From Ectocarpus siliculosus (Eukaryota; Sar; Phaeophyceae; Ectocarpales; Ectocarpaceae), in the NCBI GenBank assembly GCA_000310025.1, contig FN649736.1, forward strand, positions 2,442,018 to 2,506,017: a DNA stretch of 64,000 bases, in the 5' to 3' direction. Shown here in pieces: positions 40,661 to 52,400 of this stretch. The notes under the pieces are model-generated. The model made no database searches and was not told the origin of the DNA. It saw nothing but the letters and a program-made list of their open reading frames with translations. Each line of letters opens with the position of its first letter. The stretch's first letter is position 1. The translations under genes were made by a program, and so were the position numbers.

Positions 40661-42185
40661 AACTGAACGACTACATACAGCAGTCCACCTTTCAAGCTTT
40701 TGAGATATGAAAATACCCCGGATAGGATACCCCGAAGGGCCGTGTTGAAAGTCTCTAGACTATGCACATTATAAGCAGTAATGGCTGACACAGCTGAGTG
40801 CTGGGTCATTTTGCCTTTGTTTTGAGTACGTTTAAGCCCATACACTCAAGGACCAGTGATGATGCCATCTGGCATTTTTGTAGTACCCTAACGGGTAACG
40901 ACACTACAGACTAGGGTTAAAGTGTGGTTGTTGGCATGCATGCATAGAGTGTATGCTCTTTATTGAGGATAGGATGTGGGATAGTCAGGAGGTATACTTC
41001 CATTCCCAAGCACCGCGTGCCCCCTGAGATGGAGTTGGATCCCCGCTTCATCTCAGACCTTCTCTCAGAAATAGCAATAAACGTTTTTCCCATTTCTACA
41101 CGATCGTGGAGCAAGAGGGGCGTCAAGCGACATTTACCTTTTCCTGTCCGTAGGATCAAGCTACCATCTACGGCTTGTGCTCCTCATATTATTACGCGTC
41201 AGCGGCAGGAGGTTCACGGAGTGTGTTGCACACGAATCATGTAAATTAGACTAATAATCAACACAGACTAGACGCAAGTGGGGACAACACCTCCGGCCCG
41301 CTCGTAAGAAACACCTTAGCTATCTACAAGTTTGGGCGAGTTTCAGCACCAACCACCTTTTTTTGCCGCAGCGATGTGAGCAATTATACTTAATAATAGT
41401 GTCACCATTTCGTATGTTTGAAAGGGACAGTCTACATGGCATATTTATTTCTTAATTCCTGTCTTCTTTGCTGTCAGAACTAATATGCAATACAGGGGCG
41501 GCGGACGCGGGGGGCTACCGCCCCCCCGTCCTCTTCCGTTTGAGAGTGGATGTGCATACGAAACGGGAAATAAATGTGACGTAGCATTTTCAGCCTTCAA
41601 ACGCAGTACCAAGTGGGACGGTGGTTCGTTGAGGTGGTGGTGTACAGCAGAAAACAACGATATAACAATATTGTATATAGATGCAGGTTCGAAGACGGGA
41701 GAAGCGTGCGTCATCATGCGCGTATCCTCTTCCCCCCCTCTCTGAAACTGTAATTAATTCATTGCGTTGAAGCTGGGCGCACACTGTATGTGTGTGAACC
41801 TGTTGGTGCCTTCATTATCGGCATCGACCGCCCTAGCTGGTGACCAATGACAAGAGATGTCAGTCCCAGTGCGGTTGAAAACACAAAAAAATCCTAGTTG
41901 CCATGGACTGGGACCCCGTGAGGGGACGGCACGGGGGAGGCTAAACTATTATCCGGATTAAAGACAGGAACGGCAACGGTAGCAACAGAAGAAAACTGCA
42001 AAAGTCTACCAAGGCTGCTACCTTGCACTCGAGTTCGGTGTGGAGTGCTTTCACCATCATCTTGCTCTCTTCCGCTCCATGCTTCCCTCCTCCAATGCTG
42101 TTTTGGTCGTTCCGTTCTCCTCCCGTTCCCTCTCCTCTTCCATTTCCATCATTATTGCCTTTGTCTGCACTACTACTGAGCTTCC
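40661..42185. other. Spacer without recognisable genes
   Basis: This 1.5 kb of moderately AT-rich sequence contains only short ORFs with no conserved motif, splice structure or repeat match within the window. Confidence 0.45.
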
Positions 42186-42188
42186 AAC

Positions 42189-43016
42189 CTATTGGCCATG
42201 ATGCAAATGGTCGATCATTAGTCCATGACGTTTGAAAACATCACGAGTTCGTACCGACAGAAACCGAGCCAGCTCGAAGGTAAACCGTTTCCGAATCCTG
42301 TTAATATGGTAACCCTTCAGGCGAAGCAAGGCTGTTTCATCGTCGAAATCCCCCCTGCAAAAGGCTTCGTACGCCAACTGGTTGGCGATAGCTATGCTAC
42401 GATTAATCGATTTGTGCCTTGGCCAAGACCTCCATACGTTGAAAAAGCAGAAGTAAGGAGAGTTGATCTAGACGGGTTGAAAGTTCCCGCAAAGTGATTT
42501 GCCCTACGCACAGCTCGATCTTCGAGGGTGGATCCTGGTGTTTGGATCGACTTGTCCATGCTTCCACTTGCATATGGGTTGACGAATGTGACATTTACAA
42601 GAATGGACTCGGTGCAGATTTCCGCTCCTTTTTCTCCTGCGTGTATTCCTGGGAGGATCCTCAAATCCATCTTGTAGAGCCCCTTTCCCTTGCCAGTGCC
42701 TGTTGTAAATGGGGAAGAATCCTCAACGGTTTGTTTGTGTGCAAGTGTGGCTTACATATCATAGCTAGACTATAGCCGTGAGACTTAAGCAATAGCAGTA
42801 GTAAAAATATGCTTTGCGCGCACGCACACACCGGGATCGAGCAGTACGCAAGATGTGTTCTGAGAGCCAGTATTTTGGTCAGAACCCCGCAAGTTGCCGT
42901 CTTCTAGTGTTCGGAAGGGATGTCTGCCCCCTTGCCCGCACGCACATACATTCCGGTGTAGAGGTTCAGCGCTACAGCAATGATAACAGCTACCAGTCCA
43001 AAACACGCCATGGCTT
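42189..43016 (-). pseudogene. Minus-strand coding island of unknown family, broken or spliced
   Basis: Three minus-strand segments look protein-like. One starts at an ATG near 43013 with a hydrophobic helix (MACFGLVAVIIAVALNLYTG) and stops after about 35 residues. The second (about 42760-42392) carries KMDLRILPGIHAGEKGAE, VNVTFVNPYASGSMDK and STLEDRAVRRANHFAGTF. The third, in a shifted frame (about 42460-42189), carries IANQLAYEAFCRGDFDDETA, NRIRKRFTFELARFL and VFKRHGLMIDHLHHGQ then a stop. Mixed charged and hydrophobic composition in succession suggests one former or spliced gene. Short unresolved introns or frameshifts are equally possible. I do not recognise the family. The plus-strand ORFs over the same DNA are less convincing. 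Confidence 0.4.
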
Positions 43017-43224
43017 AATTTTTATGCACCCTCGCTTGAGTGCAGCATCAAAGGTGGGCACATGATGAGGATGTGTATATATGTATTTGCTTGCAGGACA
43101 CAGCTAGATACCTGCTAGATACACGCTCCGCGACAAAACATCAACTTCCAGTTCTCGAACACACGGAAAGAGAGAGATACAACACTTAGCTGAAGAAGGA
43201 TCGTGTCGACCAATATCACACTTC

Positions 43225-43483
43225 ACAGTCCTGCGGGAAGTGGTCAGAAGGGGCAGATGCAGGTGCGAACACGCCGTTTGCAGCGGTTTCGATGGCGCGG
43301 GCAGCTCGGCCGGCGCTCAGCGCCTGGAGCCGGCGGCGGGGTCTTGCGGAGGGAGCCGCGGGCTCCGCGAAGACGGAGGCCGAACGGCGGCGCCAGTCGC
43401 GATCGTCTCGATCTGAGAGTAGACCTGAATCCGCCACTTCGCTCTCAGACGCCGCTGTGAGGCCTGGGGACCGCACGTGAGCC
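43225..43483 (+). other. GC-rich exon-like island
   Basis: A sharply GC-rich patch in AT-richer surroundings is open on the plus strand to TGA at about 43481-43483. It encodes an Ala/Arg/Ser-rich tail (for example KTEAERRRQSRSSRSESRPE). The base composition matches coding exons elsewhere in the window, and an acceptor-like AG precedes it. No upstream partner exon was found, and the antisense frame is also open, so this is only a candidate orphan terminal exon. Confidence 0.3.
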
Positions 43484-43710
43484 TGAGCTGCTAACGCTTC
43501 TTACCTTTTATATAGAGTCAACAGATGATTGAGTATTAATTAGTTTTGGCCGACTCCGTTTTAACACGAATAATCTTGCATCGCCCAGTGCTGTTGCGTG
43601 TGTATGTCTACCGAGTGCTACATTAGAAGAACCTCTGCAAGAACGTCATCGCTCGGGAAGGTGGACTAAAAAGAGATTTTCCACTCCCCCCCCTCCCCCG
43701 CGCCCCCCCC

Positions 43711-44300
43711 GGTGTTTGCCATCGGGGTTTGGGTTTTCGTCGCTTGGCAACGACGTTGCAAAACAAGACCCCCACTCGGTGTTTGCCATCGGGATTGGGT
43801 TTTCGTCGCTTGGCAACGACGTTGTAAAAGAAGCCAATTCACTTCGTGAACTCGGCAACCAGGTTACCGTTTTTTCTTTTTTACCTCGTTTTTTTTTTTT
43901 TGCGGTAACCATAATGGTGGTCGAGTAGATCATGTTGTGCGGGGTCGAGAAACCTCACTCCGCGCAACGGGGGATGATCGCACCAAGTTGTGTTAAAATG
44001 GTCAAGCTTCCTCGAGGCAGTTACACAGTGCTTACAACTGTCTCTGGAAGTGAAAGCACCAGAAAATAAACTAAGTCATACGTAGCTGTCATCCGTACGC
44101 AAGTAAGTAAGCACAAGATGCCGAACACCCTTAGCAGGATGCAGCTCACCCTTCATGCGACTCGCCAAATACCTCACGGCGCTTCGCGCTTGGTGATGTG
44201 AGAGCCTGGTCCGGTGAAAACCCGGCGTGCTCCGTCCCGGCTTTGTAGGGATGCGAGGTCAATGGTCAAACGACTACGGCATGCACGACTATGAGTACAC
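43711..44300 (+). repeat. Interspersed repeat family A, copy 2
   Basis: This copy begins with two tandem GGTGTTTGCCATCGGG modules (43711 and 43780) separated by a C-rich spacer, then runs through the GGTTACCG/CGGTAACC hairpin (43862-43910). It ends with GACTACGGCATGCACGACTA, TGAGTAC and poly-C, directly abutting copy 3. Apart from module number it is nearly identical to copies 1 and 3. Confidence 0.88.
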
Positions 44301-44319
44301 CCCCCCCCTCCCCCTCCCC

Positions 44320-44975
44320 GGTGTTTGTCATCGGGGTTGGGTTTCCGTCGCTTGGCAACGACGTTGTAAAACAAGCTGCCCCCCCCCGGTGTTTGCCATC
44401 GGGGTTGGGTTTTCTTCGCTTGGCAACAACGTTGTAATACAAGCCCCCCCCTCGGTGTTTGCCATCGGGATTGGGTTTTCGTCGCTTGGCAACGACGTTG
44501 TAAAACACGCCAATTCACTTCGTGAACTCGGCAACCAGGTTACCGTTTTTTTGTTTAACTCTGTTTTTTTTTTGCGGTAACCATAATGATGGTCGAGTAG
44601 ATTACGTTGTGCGGGGTCGAGAAACCTCACTCCGCGCAACGGGGGATGATCGCACCAAGTTGTGTTAAAATGGTCAAGCATCCTCGAGGCAGTTACACAG
44701 TGCTTACAACTGTCTCTGGAAGTGAAAGCACCAGAAAATAAACTAAGTCATACGCAGCTGTCATCCGTACGCAAGTAAGTAAGCACAAGATGCCGAACAC
44801 CCTTAGCAGGATGCAGCGCACCCTTCATGCGACTCGCCGAATACCTCACGGCGCTTCGCGCTTGGTGATGTGAGAGCCTGGTCCGGTGAGAACCCGGCGT
44901 GCCACGTCCCGGCTTTGTAGGGATGCGAGATCAATGGTCTAACGACTACGGCATGCACGACTATGGGTACACCCC
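44320..44975 (+). repeat. Interspersed repeat family A, copy 3 (tandem with copy 2)
   Basis: Head-to-tail with copy 2, this copy carries three of the roughly 60-bp GTGTTTG(C/T)CATCGGG modules (about 44321, 44390, 44454), the hairpin at about 44538-44582, and the GACTACGGCATGCACGACTA end followed by a run of about 12 C at 44970. The dimer suggests either tandem insertion at the poly-C tail or unequal exchange. Confidence 0.88.
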
Positions 44976-44989
44976 CCCCCCCCTCCAAA

Positions 44990-46466
44990 TTCAGTTATCG
45001 GCTGGGCCGGAACTACTACAGTACTGGAGGATTGTTGAATCAATCCTCATCTCTGTGAATGCTGCGAACGCTGGGATCCGCACCCTGACACTTTGCTGGT
45101 GTGCCACCGACTCGCCGTAGCCGTCGATCGGCTCGGTCAACGCCCACAATCCTACGGTTGCATGCCCCTTTTAGACTACTGCGCATCTGTTGGAGATAAA
45201 CTCACGTATGCCACGCCACGCGGTAATCATAGAGGAGGCTGGCCGATCAGGCACGCCGAAGGTGTGCTCAAGAGTACGCGCAACGAGGCCCACTGAAGCC
45301 GGGGAAAATTCGGCCGAGAAAATTTGTAAGGCATTTGACCGGCATGAATTTCCACGCCAACGAAAACATGAATGCGCTATGCACATGTAATGTGTCTAAT
45401 ACCGCTGAGTTAGAAACACTGGTCAGAATATTGCAACATTAAATGCGATAACAAGTTCGAATTGGTGTCGTTTTACCAATATTCCCAAATATTTTACCCA
45501 AAGAGAGGCCATTCAAAAGCAATTTTGATGGGAAATGAAGCAAAAATGTGCATTTCTTTGGGCTCCCGCGGCGCCTCCAGCATCCCGCCCTCACCAGCCG
45601 GGGGGGGGATCGTGAAGCTAGCCGCCAGGCCTTCGAACGGCGGCTCCCTGTACTTCACGGGTCTTATTGCCTCACCGCGGTCTGTGCCTTTAGTCTTTGG
45701 TCTTATAGTTGTAGAAGATGCGGCGGATACGTGCCGGAGACGTTCCGGGACTTTCCGATGTTCTGTCGTGCGGTGACGTGGAGATTGCCATTCGAGGCCC
45801 GAAAGTGGCCCAAATATAGTGACGCTATTGTACGGGGATCCCCTCATCTTATATTTTGGGGAAAGGAGACACTTTCTACTTAACATTGGTTGCAACGATC
45901 GTTGATACTCCCCGTAGCGGTAAAGCGTGTATGTGGGAGGCAACGTAGAGGTTGACGTGCCCTAATGAGCGCTTCCTACACACCGCCGTAAGGTCGCCGG
46001 AACAGGACTAAACGATTGCTGCCAAAAACGCAAGATTTCACCCCAAAACAACACCCCCCGACCGTAGCATGACTTAAAAGTGGGTGCATTTCGTACAATC
46101 GTGGGTCAAGCATAGACAAAAGAGAGCGGTTGAAATGTCGGTGGGTGTAACGTTGACTTGCGGAGAAACAAATTAGGTAACGGAAGAACGAAAAGGCAGG
46201 GAACGACTGAAAACCAAAAGCTCTTGTATGTAGAGTGTAAACAATATGGACAAAGTTCCAAAACCCTGAAGTCGCTCGACTTGCAGAGTTGATGGCCTGA
46301 AGGCAACGACTTCGCCCCACTCCCACCAGCTGGGCATCTCGTACTAACACACCGCGGCAACCGACAACTCCGTACGATGTCCGATCGTTGCGTTTGCGTC
46401 AGGGTGCCGTGCCGAGATATTGTGGTGGTGACGTCGCCAGGAAGAAGTTGGGGGGCGTGAGAAAGC
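44990..46466. other. Spacer upstream of the LNR/beta-helix gene
   Basis: No supportable gene was found. A 150-residue minus-strand ORF at 45494-45943 is open but lacks recognisable motifs or splice partners. The 3' part presumably contains the promoter and 5' UTR of the gene starting at 46467; no TATA box was recognised. Confidence 0.45.
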
Positions 46467-49400
46467 ATGAGGCGACTCAGCAGCCCCACTATTGGCTTCA
46501 CTGCTTCGGCCTTCACCATACTTTGTCTCCTTCGTAGTGGCATTGCCCAGTACGACAGCTGCACCGGCGGAAACGTCACCGACATCGGCAACGGTAACTG
46601 TGATGCAGCCCTCAACGTCGCTTCGTGCGGCTACGACGGGGGCGATTGCTGCTCGTGCACATGCAACGACGGCCCGCTGCACCTCTGCGCCGATAGCGAC
46701 TTCGACTGCATGTACCCGGATTGTGGCGACCCAGCAGTCACCTCTTCGGATGCGGTCTGCTATGAGGATGTGCAAGGCGACGGGATGTGCAACGAGGAGA
46801 ACAACAGCGCTGCGTGCGGATACGACGGGGGCGATGTGAGCGTGTCTTGGGTTTCTTTCGTTTCTCCTATGGAACTGGGTCGTGCATTGATGCGCACGAA
46901 TCGATGATGTACACTACAACGCAAAATGATGTGACGTGTCCTCGGCGGCTGCTGAAAACCAATATTGAAACGCTTCCGGCTCCCTCATCGGTCCACCACC
47001 CTTGCGAGTAGCTTTCGAGCTAAAGTATGTCTTCTCCATTCTGGTCTGGTGCGACGAAATCTTTACCAACGCCTTCCCCCTTCTCCTCTTTCTTTTTGCC
47101 CACCCACCCTACGTTTGTTATCCACGTATTATACGGGTACCGCCCTCATCGACGACCCCCCCCCCTCCCTCTCTCACTCCTTTTGACACACACCCTCGCC
47201 CCACCCTCCCTCCTTGCTAGTGCTGCGAGTGCTCCTGCGTCGACGGACCGCTATTCGAATGTGGGAGCTTTTCGATCTTCGACTGTCGCGACCCGGCTTG
47301 CTATGACCCCGCTCTTGTCGCCGAGTTCCCCGATTGCACGGGGGACTGGTTCAAGATCGGCGATGGGGCGTGCAACCCTGAGAACAACATCGCTTCATGT
47401 GGCTACGACGGGGGCGATGTGAGCTTGTCATGAAGTGCTTGAATAGATCTTCATTTTTGAAGGTGGTGCTCTCCAACACACGAAACCGTGAAGTGCGTGA
47501 TTAGATCTTCGTTTTTGAAGGTGGTGCTCTCCAACACACGAAACGCCAGAAAATGTTTCATCTTGCGGCGGCTGAAGGCGAACACGGTAGACCTTATCCG
47601 CTATGACCACATGGGGCAGCCTGCCCTGGTATGATAGATGCTCACTCTTCACAAGCAGCGGGCGAGCTATGAGGTACTCCCTCTCCAGCTAGGTCCGGTA
47701 AGATGCCGCTGTGGCTGACGAACCCTCCTTCCCTCCCTCCCGTTCCTCCCCGCCGTTCCCTCCCTCCGTCCATGCCCTCTTCGTATTGGCTCCTGTACTA
47801 ACCACCAAGTGCTGTTTGTGTAGCTGCACCGGTTCTTCCTGCCAGGGTGGCGAGCTCGACTGCGTTGATCCTAGCGCTCCCGAAGAGTTGTACGAGTGCG
47901 AGGCTCCGCCGATCACCACCACGCCTTGCCCCGCTGACTCGGAGTGGAACTGGGTGGTGGGCGACTCTGAGCAGGCGCTGGCGCTGGCGTTAGCCGTCAA
48001 CTGCTCCGGGGGGTCGTTTGAGGTGGAATGGGTAGGAACTGTTGTCGTCAACGAGACAATCTTCGTCACCGATGGGACGGTTCTAACGATAACCGGGGCT
48101 GCAGGCTCGAACGCCGCTTTGGATGGCAACTCCGTAACGAGGCTGTTTACCGTCGTCAACGCTGCCCTGCACGTGAGCGGAATCAACCTCAGCCACGGCG
48201 CTAGCATCTCCGGAGGGGCGATCGCCGCCGGGGGGTCCACCTTAACGTTCAATCAAACAAACTTCATCGGGAACGTCGCTTCGGGTAACGGCGGAGCCGT
48301 GTTCGTGTCGGACGGATCTCTTGTGTCGTGCGCTGATGGGACTACCTTCACCGAAAACGAGGCAGGAATCGACGGCGGCGCCATGTACGTGACGGGGGGT
48401 TCGGCGGTCTCATGCGGCGGTTGGTGGTTCAGCAACACGGCTGCCATCCGCGGTGGCGCGATGAGGGTGCAGCACGAATCGAGCGCGTCGTGGAGCGAGG
48501 GCGCCTTCTTCGCCGGTAACACCGCTGGAGCGTTTGGTGGTGCCCTGAGCCTAGTAAACTCCTCCAGCGTATCGTGGGACGCTTCCACAGACTTCTACTA
48601 CAACAGCGCCGCGGTGGCCGGCGGCGCGTTGAGCGCCAGCACCACCTGCAGCTTGTCGTGGAGCGCCCAAACGGGGTTCTACTCGAACAGTGCTGGGCTC
48701 TGGGGGGGTGCCGTGTTCGTTCGCGATGATTCAAACGCTTCGTGGAGTGGGGAGACCACCACCGTGTTCGACGGAAATCAAGCAGGCGGGGAAGGAGGGG
48801 CCTTATCCGTATCCACGAACGCTACTGCCTGCTGTACCTGGGAGACGACCACCGTGTTGTCCGGAAACTCGGCTCCGGACGGGGGCGCCCTGGTGGTCGA
48901 TTACGGGTCCATCGCGTCCTTTGGCGGTAACTTCTTGTTCGAGGGCAACGAAGCTTTCGGTGATCCAGAAATGTCAGCAAACCAAACCGGCCTTGGCGGC
49001 GCTATCCGCGTGTTTGAGGGGAGTGTCACGTGGGACGGGACCGTACGGTTCATCGCCAACACGGCCAATTTCGGAGGCGCCATGTGGATGGCGTTGTCTA
49101 GCGTTTCATGGAGCGGGGAGGCGATGCTGGCGGAAAACAACGCTTCTGATTCCGGCGGTGCTCTCTACGTGGCGTCGTGGTCCGATGTTTCATGGAGCGG
49201 TGCGGACGAAACCGTGTTCGACGGAAACCAAGCCGCTAGTTCGGGAGGAGCTGTGGCGATACTCGGGAGCACTCTATCTTGCGAAGGTGACACGACGAGC
49301 ACTATTTCCGGCAATTCAGCTCCCGACGGTGGTGGTCTTTACGCTATCCTGTCTACCTTGTCGTTTGGCGGCAAATCGTACTTCGAGAATAACCATGCCA

Positions 49401-52400
49401 TTGGTGACCCGGAATTCAACTTCACTGGAACTGGTGGGGCGGTCTACTTGTCTGGCTCCACTGCTTCGTGGGTTGGGGAGACGGAGGTTTTCAACAATTC
49501 GGCCGTAGTCTACGGGGGGGGCATCTTGTTGTTTAACTCGACGGCCTCCTGGGACGGAAACACCACGGTATCGTATAACCGGGCCGAAGACCCGGACAAC
49601 GAATTCGACGTAGCCGGAGGCGGTGGCATGCGCTTGGTGGTTGGCTCCAATGCGGTTTGGGGCGGAGGAACGACACAGTTCATCGGCAACGACGCTGCGT
49701 ACGGCAGTGCGATTAGCATGGATACATCCGTTGGGTCGTGGGGCGGACCCATGAGGTTCCTTGGGAATTCCGCTCGCCTCTTTGGTGGTGTGTACCTCGA
49801 CGAGTCTGAAGTGTCTTGGACTGGAGAGACTGAGTTCATCAACAACACCGCGTTGAGCGGAGGCGCCATTTTCCTTCGGAACGGGTCTACTGCGAGCTGG
49901 ACCGGTGGTACCAACTTCACATCGAATCAAGCGTTCTTCGACGGTGGTGCTATTGTATCCCCTGAGTTCGACGACGAACTCAACCTCGAAAACTCCGCCA
50001 TCCTGATCAACGGGACCACGTCATTCTTCAACAATGCGTGCGGGGGGAACGGGGGTGCCGTGACTCTTCTCGGGGCGTGTGATTTGGTCGTGAACCCGGC
50101 GGCGAGCGTCCGCTTCACAGAGAACGCTGCCGCAGTCGCGGGAGGAGCCGTATTCGTGTCTGGCGCTGGTGCCGGCCCTGCGTTCGCCAACACCACCTTC
50201 ACGTCCAACTCGGCCCAGGTAGGAGGTGCGGTGGCCGTGTTCGGTTCCGGAAACTCGAAAGGTGTCGCCGACATCGAGCCGCCAAACCCGACCACCTTCG
50301 AGCGGTGTTGGTTCGTCGGCAACCGGGCAACAGCGACCGGCGGGGCGATCGATAGCGCGGCCGGGCACGACTACTTTGTCGACACCACGTTCGAGGACAA
50401 CGCGGCGGGGACGGGGGGGGCGTTAAGACTAGCGGGTACGGCTTCCATCAACAGTTGCTCGTTCGTGGAGAACTTCTCCGATGACGAAGGAGGGGCAGCC
50501 GTATCCAACATCGGCACGGTTGAAAGCACGGAAAACATCAGTTTCAGCGCGAACGGGTTCGACTGCCCCTCGGGAACATTCCTGGGTTATAACGCGGTGA
50601 GCAGCCTGCTACCCGATCAGTAGATGTGTTCGTCTCCCGTTATCTGCCCGATTCTTTGAGTACTGTAGTTCGCCTCTTGAACAACCGGCCTCCAGTAGCT
50701 TTGTACCTAAATATTCTGGGCTCTAACTGAGTTGAGAGCCGTTCTCTAACTGAGTTGAGAGCCGTTCTGCATGGGTTCTGGTCAAACTTCCACCGTACAT
50801 GAATACCCTCGAGTCTCTAGTTGTCATGTGCGTTAAGCTCAAACACCTCTCGTAGGACGCCTTTCCGCACCACCACGATCGGTTTCTGGTGTTCGAATCG
50901 TGTCTGCTTTGATGGGTGGGTGACACCCAGATTGCGGGTGTCGGTATCGTACCAAAAAGCTGTGAGCCAGCTCGACCAACCACATTCAAAAGCAGCCTAG
51001 CACCGTGTCGCACGACGCAACATGGCAAAACGGAAGCTGGCAGCCTTGCCGTAACCTCGGTCAGTTCGTGGTTTCCCGAAAGGTGCCATTTAATCCCCGG
51101 TAACGTTCAACGCGAATCTCAAACATCCGGCGTTCGGATTTCTCGCATGCTGCACCGGTTGTTTCCAGTCGGCAGATCTCTTCGAGGCCGTCTGCAACGG
51201 ATGCCAGACTGCGTGCGTTGGATGCGCCTTCGCCGACCCTCTCCTGGTTCCGACATGTACGGACCTCCTCGAGCATTCCACAAGCTCCGATGGGAGAGAC
51301 ACCCTTGAGACACTATCGATCCAGGCCGGGTATTGGCGTGCCACCACGTCTGGCACAGAAGTTCTCGCCTGCTACCACGCCGACGCCTGTCTTGGAGGGG
51401 TCACTGGAACATCTGGCTACTGCCTGGAGGGCTACGAAGGGCCATGTGAGAGGCAGAAACACGTAAATTGAATGGCTTGGTCACCTCGCCGACGAATAAG
51501 CAACATCAGTGTGTGTGTCGTCCCCTTCGTTCTGGACGCCAGTTTTTACACCTTTCGGTACGTTCCAGGACGCATCAGACCGGGGTTGCACAGGAGTCCA
51601 CACAACAGCTCTTTGAGCCTTCATCTTCTTTTTACGTTGCAAGCCAACACTGATAGCGAGAAGGATTCTACCTTTCCATTCCCTCGTCGAGGATGAAGTC
51701 GAACTTGAACTGGTTGCGTGTACAAGAATTAAGTACAATTGTAAGGCAAATTCCAGTGCTCGCGACTGAGTCTGGTATTGAACTCACGTCCCAAACGCCA
51801 CAAGTTGAGGTAGGCTAGTTATTTCTCAGTGCAGGACAGTACGTACGCGTTTTCATGAAGGCGTACAATCCCAACCTGCGGCTCGTCCGCGCCCCGAGCG
51901 CTCTGTAGGTTATGGTTCAAGCATACTCAAGAGCTGTGAGCATTTTGTTCGGCCCATTGCTTGTTTAAAACGACTACGCCACCCTTATCGCACGGTGATG
52001 CGTCCAAAGCAGAATGCGGCTAACCTTCAAGTAACCAATGGCACATCTTTTTGAATGCTTCAACGAATCTCACTTGGACACTTTCGTGTGCTCACAAGCT
52101 GTCCGGTATAGTCCGAGGGTGGTGGACACCGTGTCCCTGATTCCACCATTAACACTACCAAGCGGACGCGCGGTTTGTGCCATCTCTCGTGTCACTTTCC
52201 AAACAGATTGTGCCATTTGCAGTGAGGGGTACTCGGCACAGATGAGCTTCACCTGCCGTACCTGCTCCGACAATGCCGGAGGTATCGCGCTCGCGGCTGC
52301 TCTTGCCGTAGTGGGCCTCGTCCTCCTCGTCGCTGTTGTATCGTACGTGTCTTCTGGGGAGAGGAATGGAAAGGGAAGAGGGATTGTCGAGCGCGTGGGG

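Noticed and set aside
42225-42497. Plus-strand ORF over the 42-kb coding island
   Set aside because: The minus-strand translations over the same DNA are more protein-like and continue on both sides.
45494-45943. 150-residue minus-strand ORF
   Set aside because: It is long for chance but has no recognisable domain, splice partner or coding-like neighbours; not annotated as a gene.
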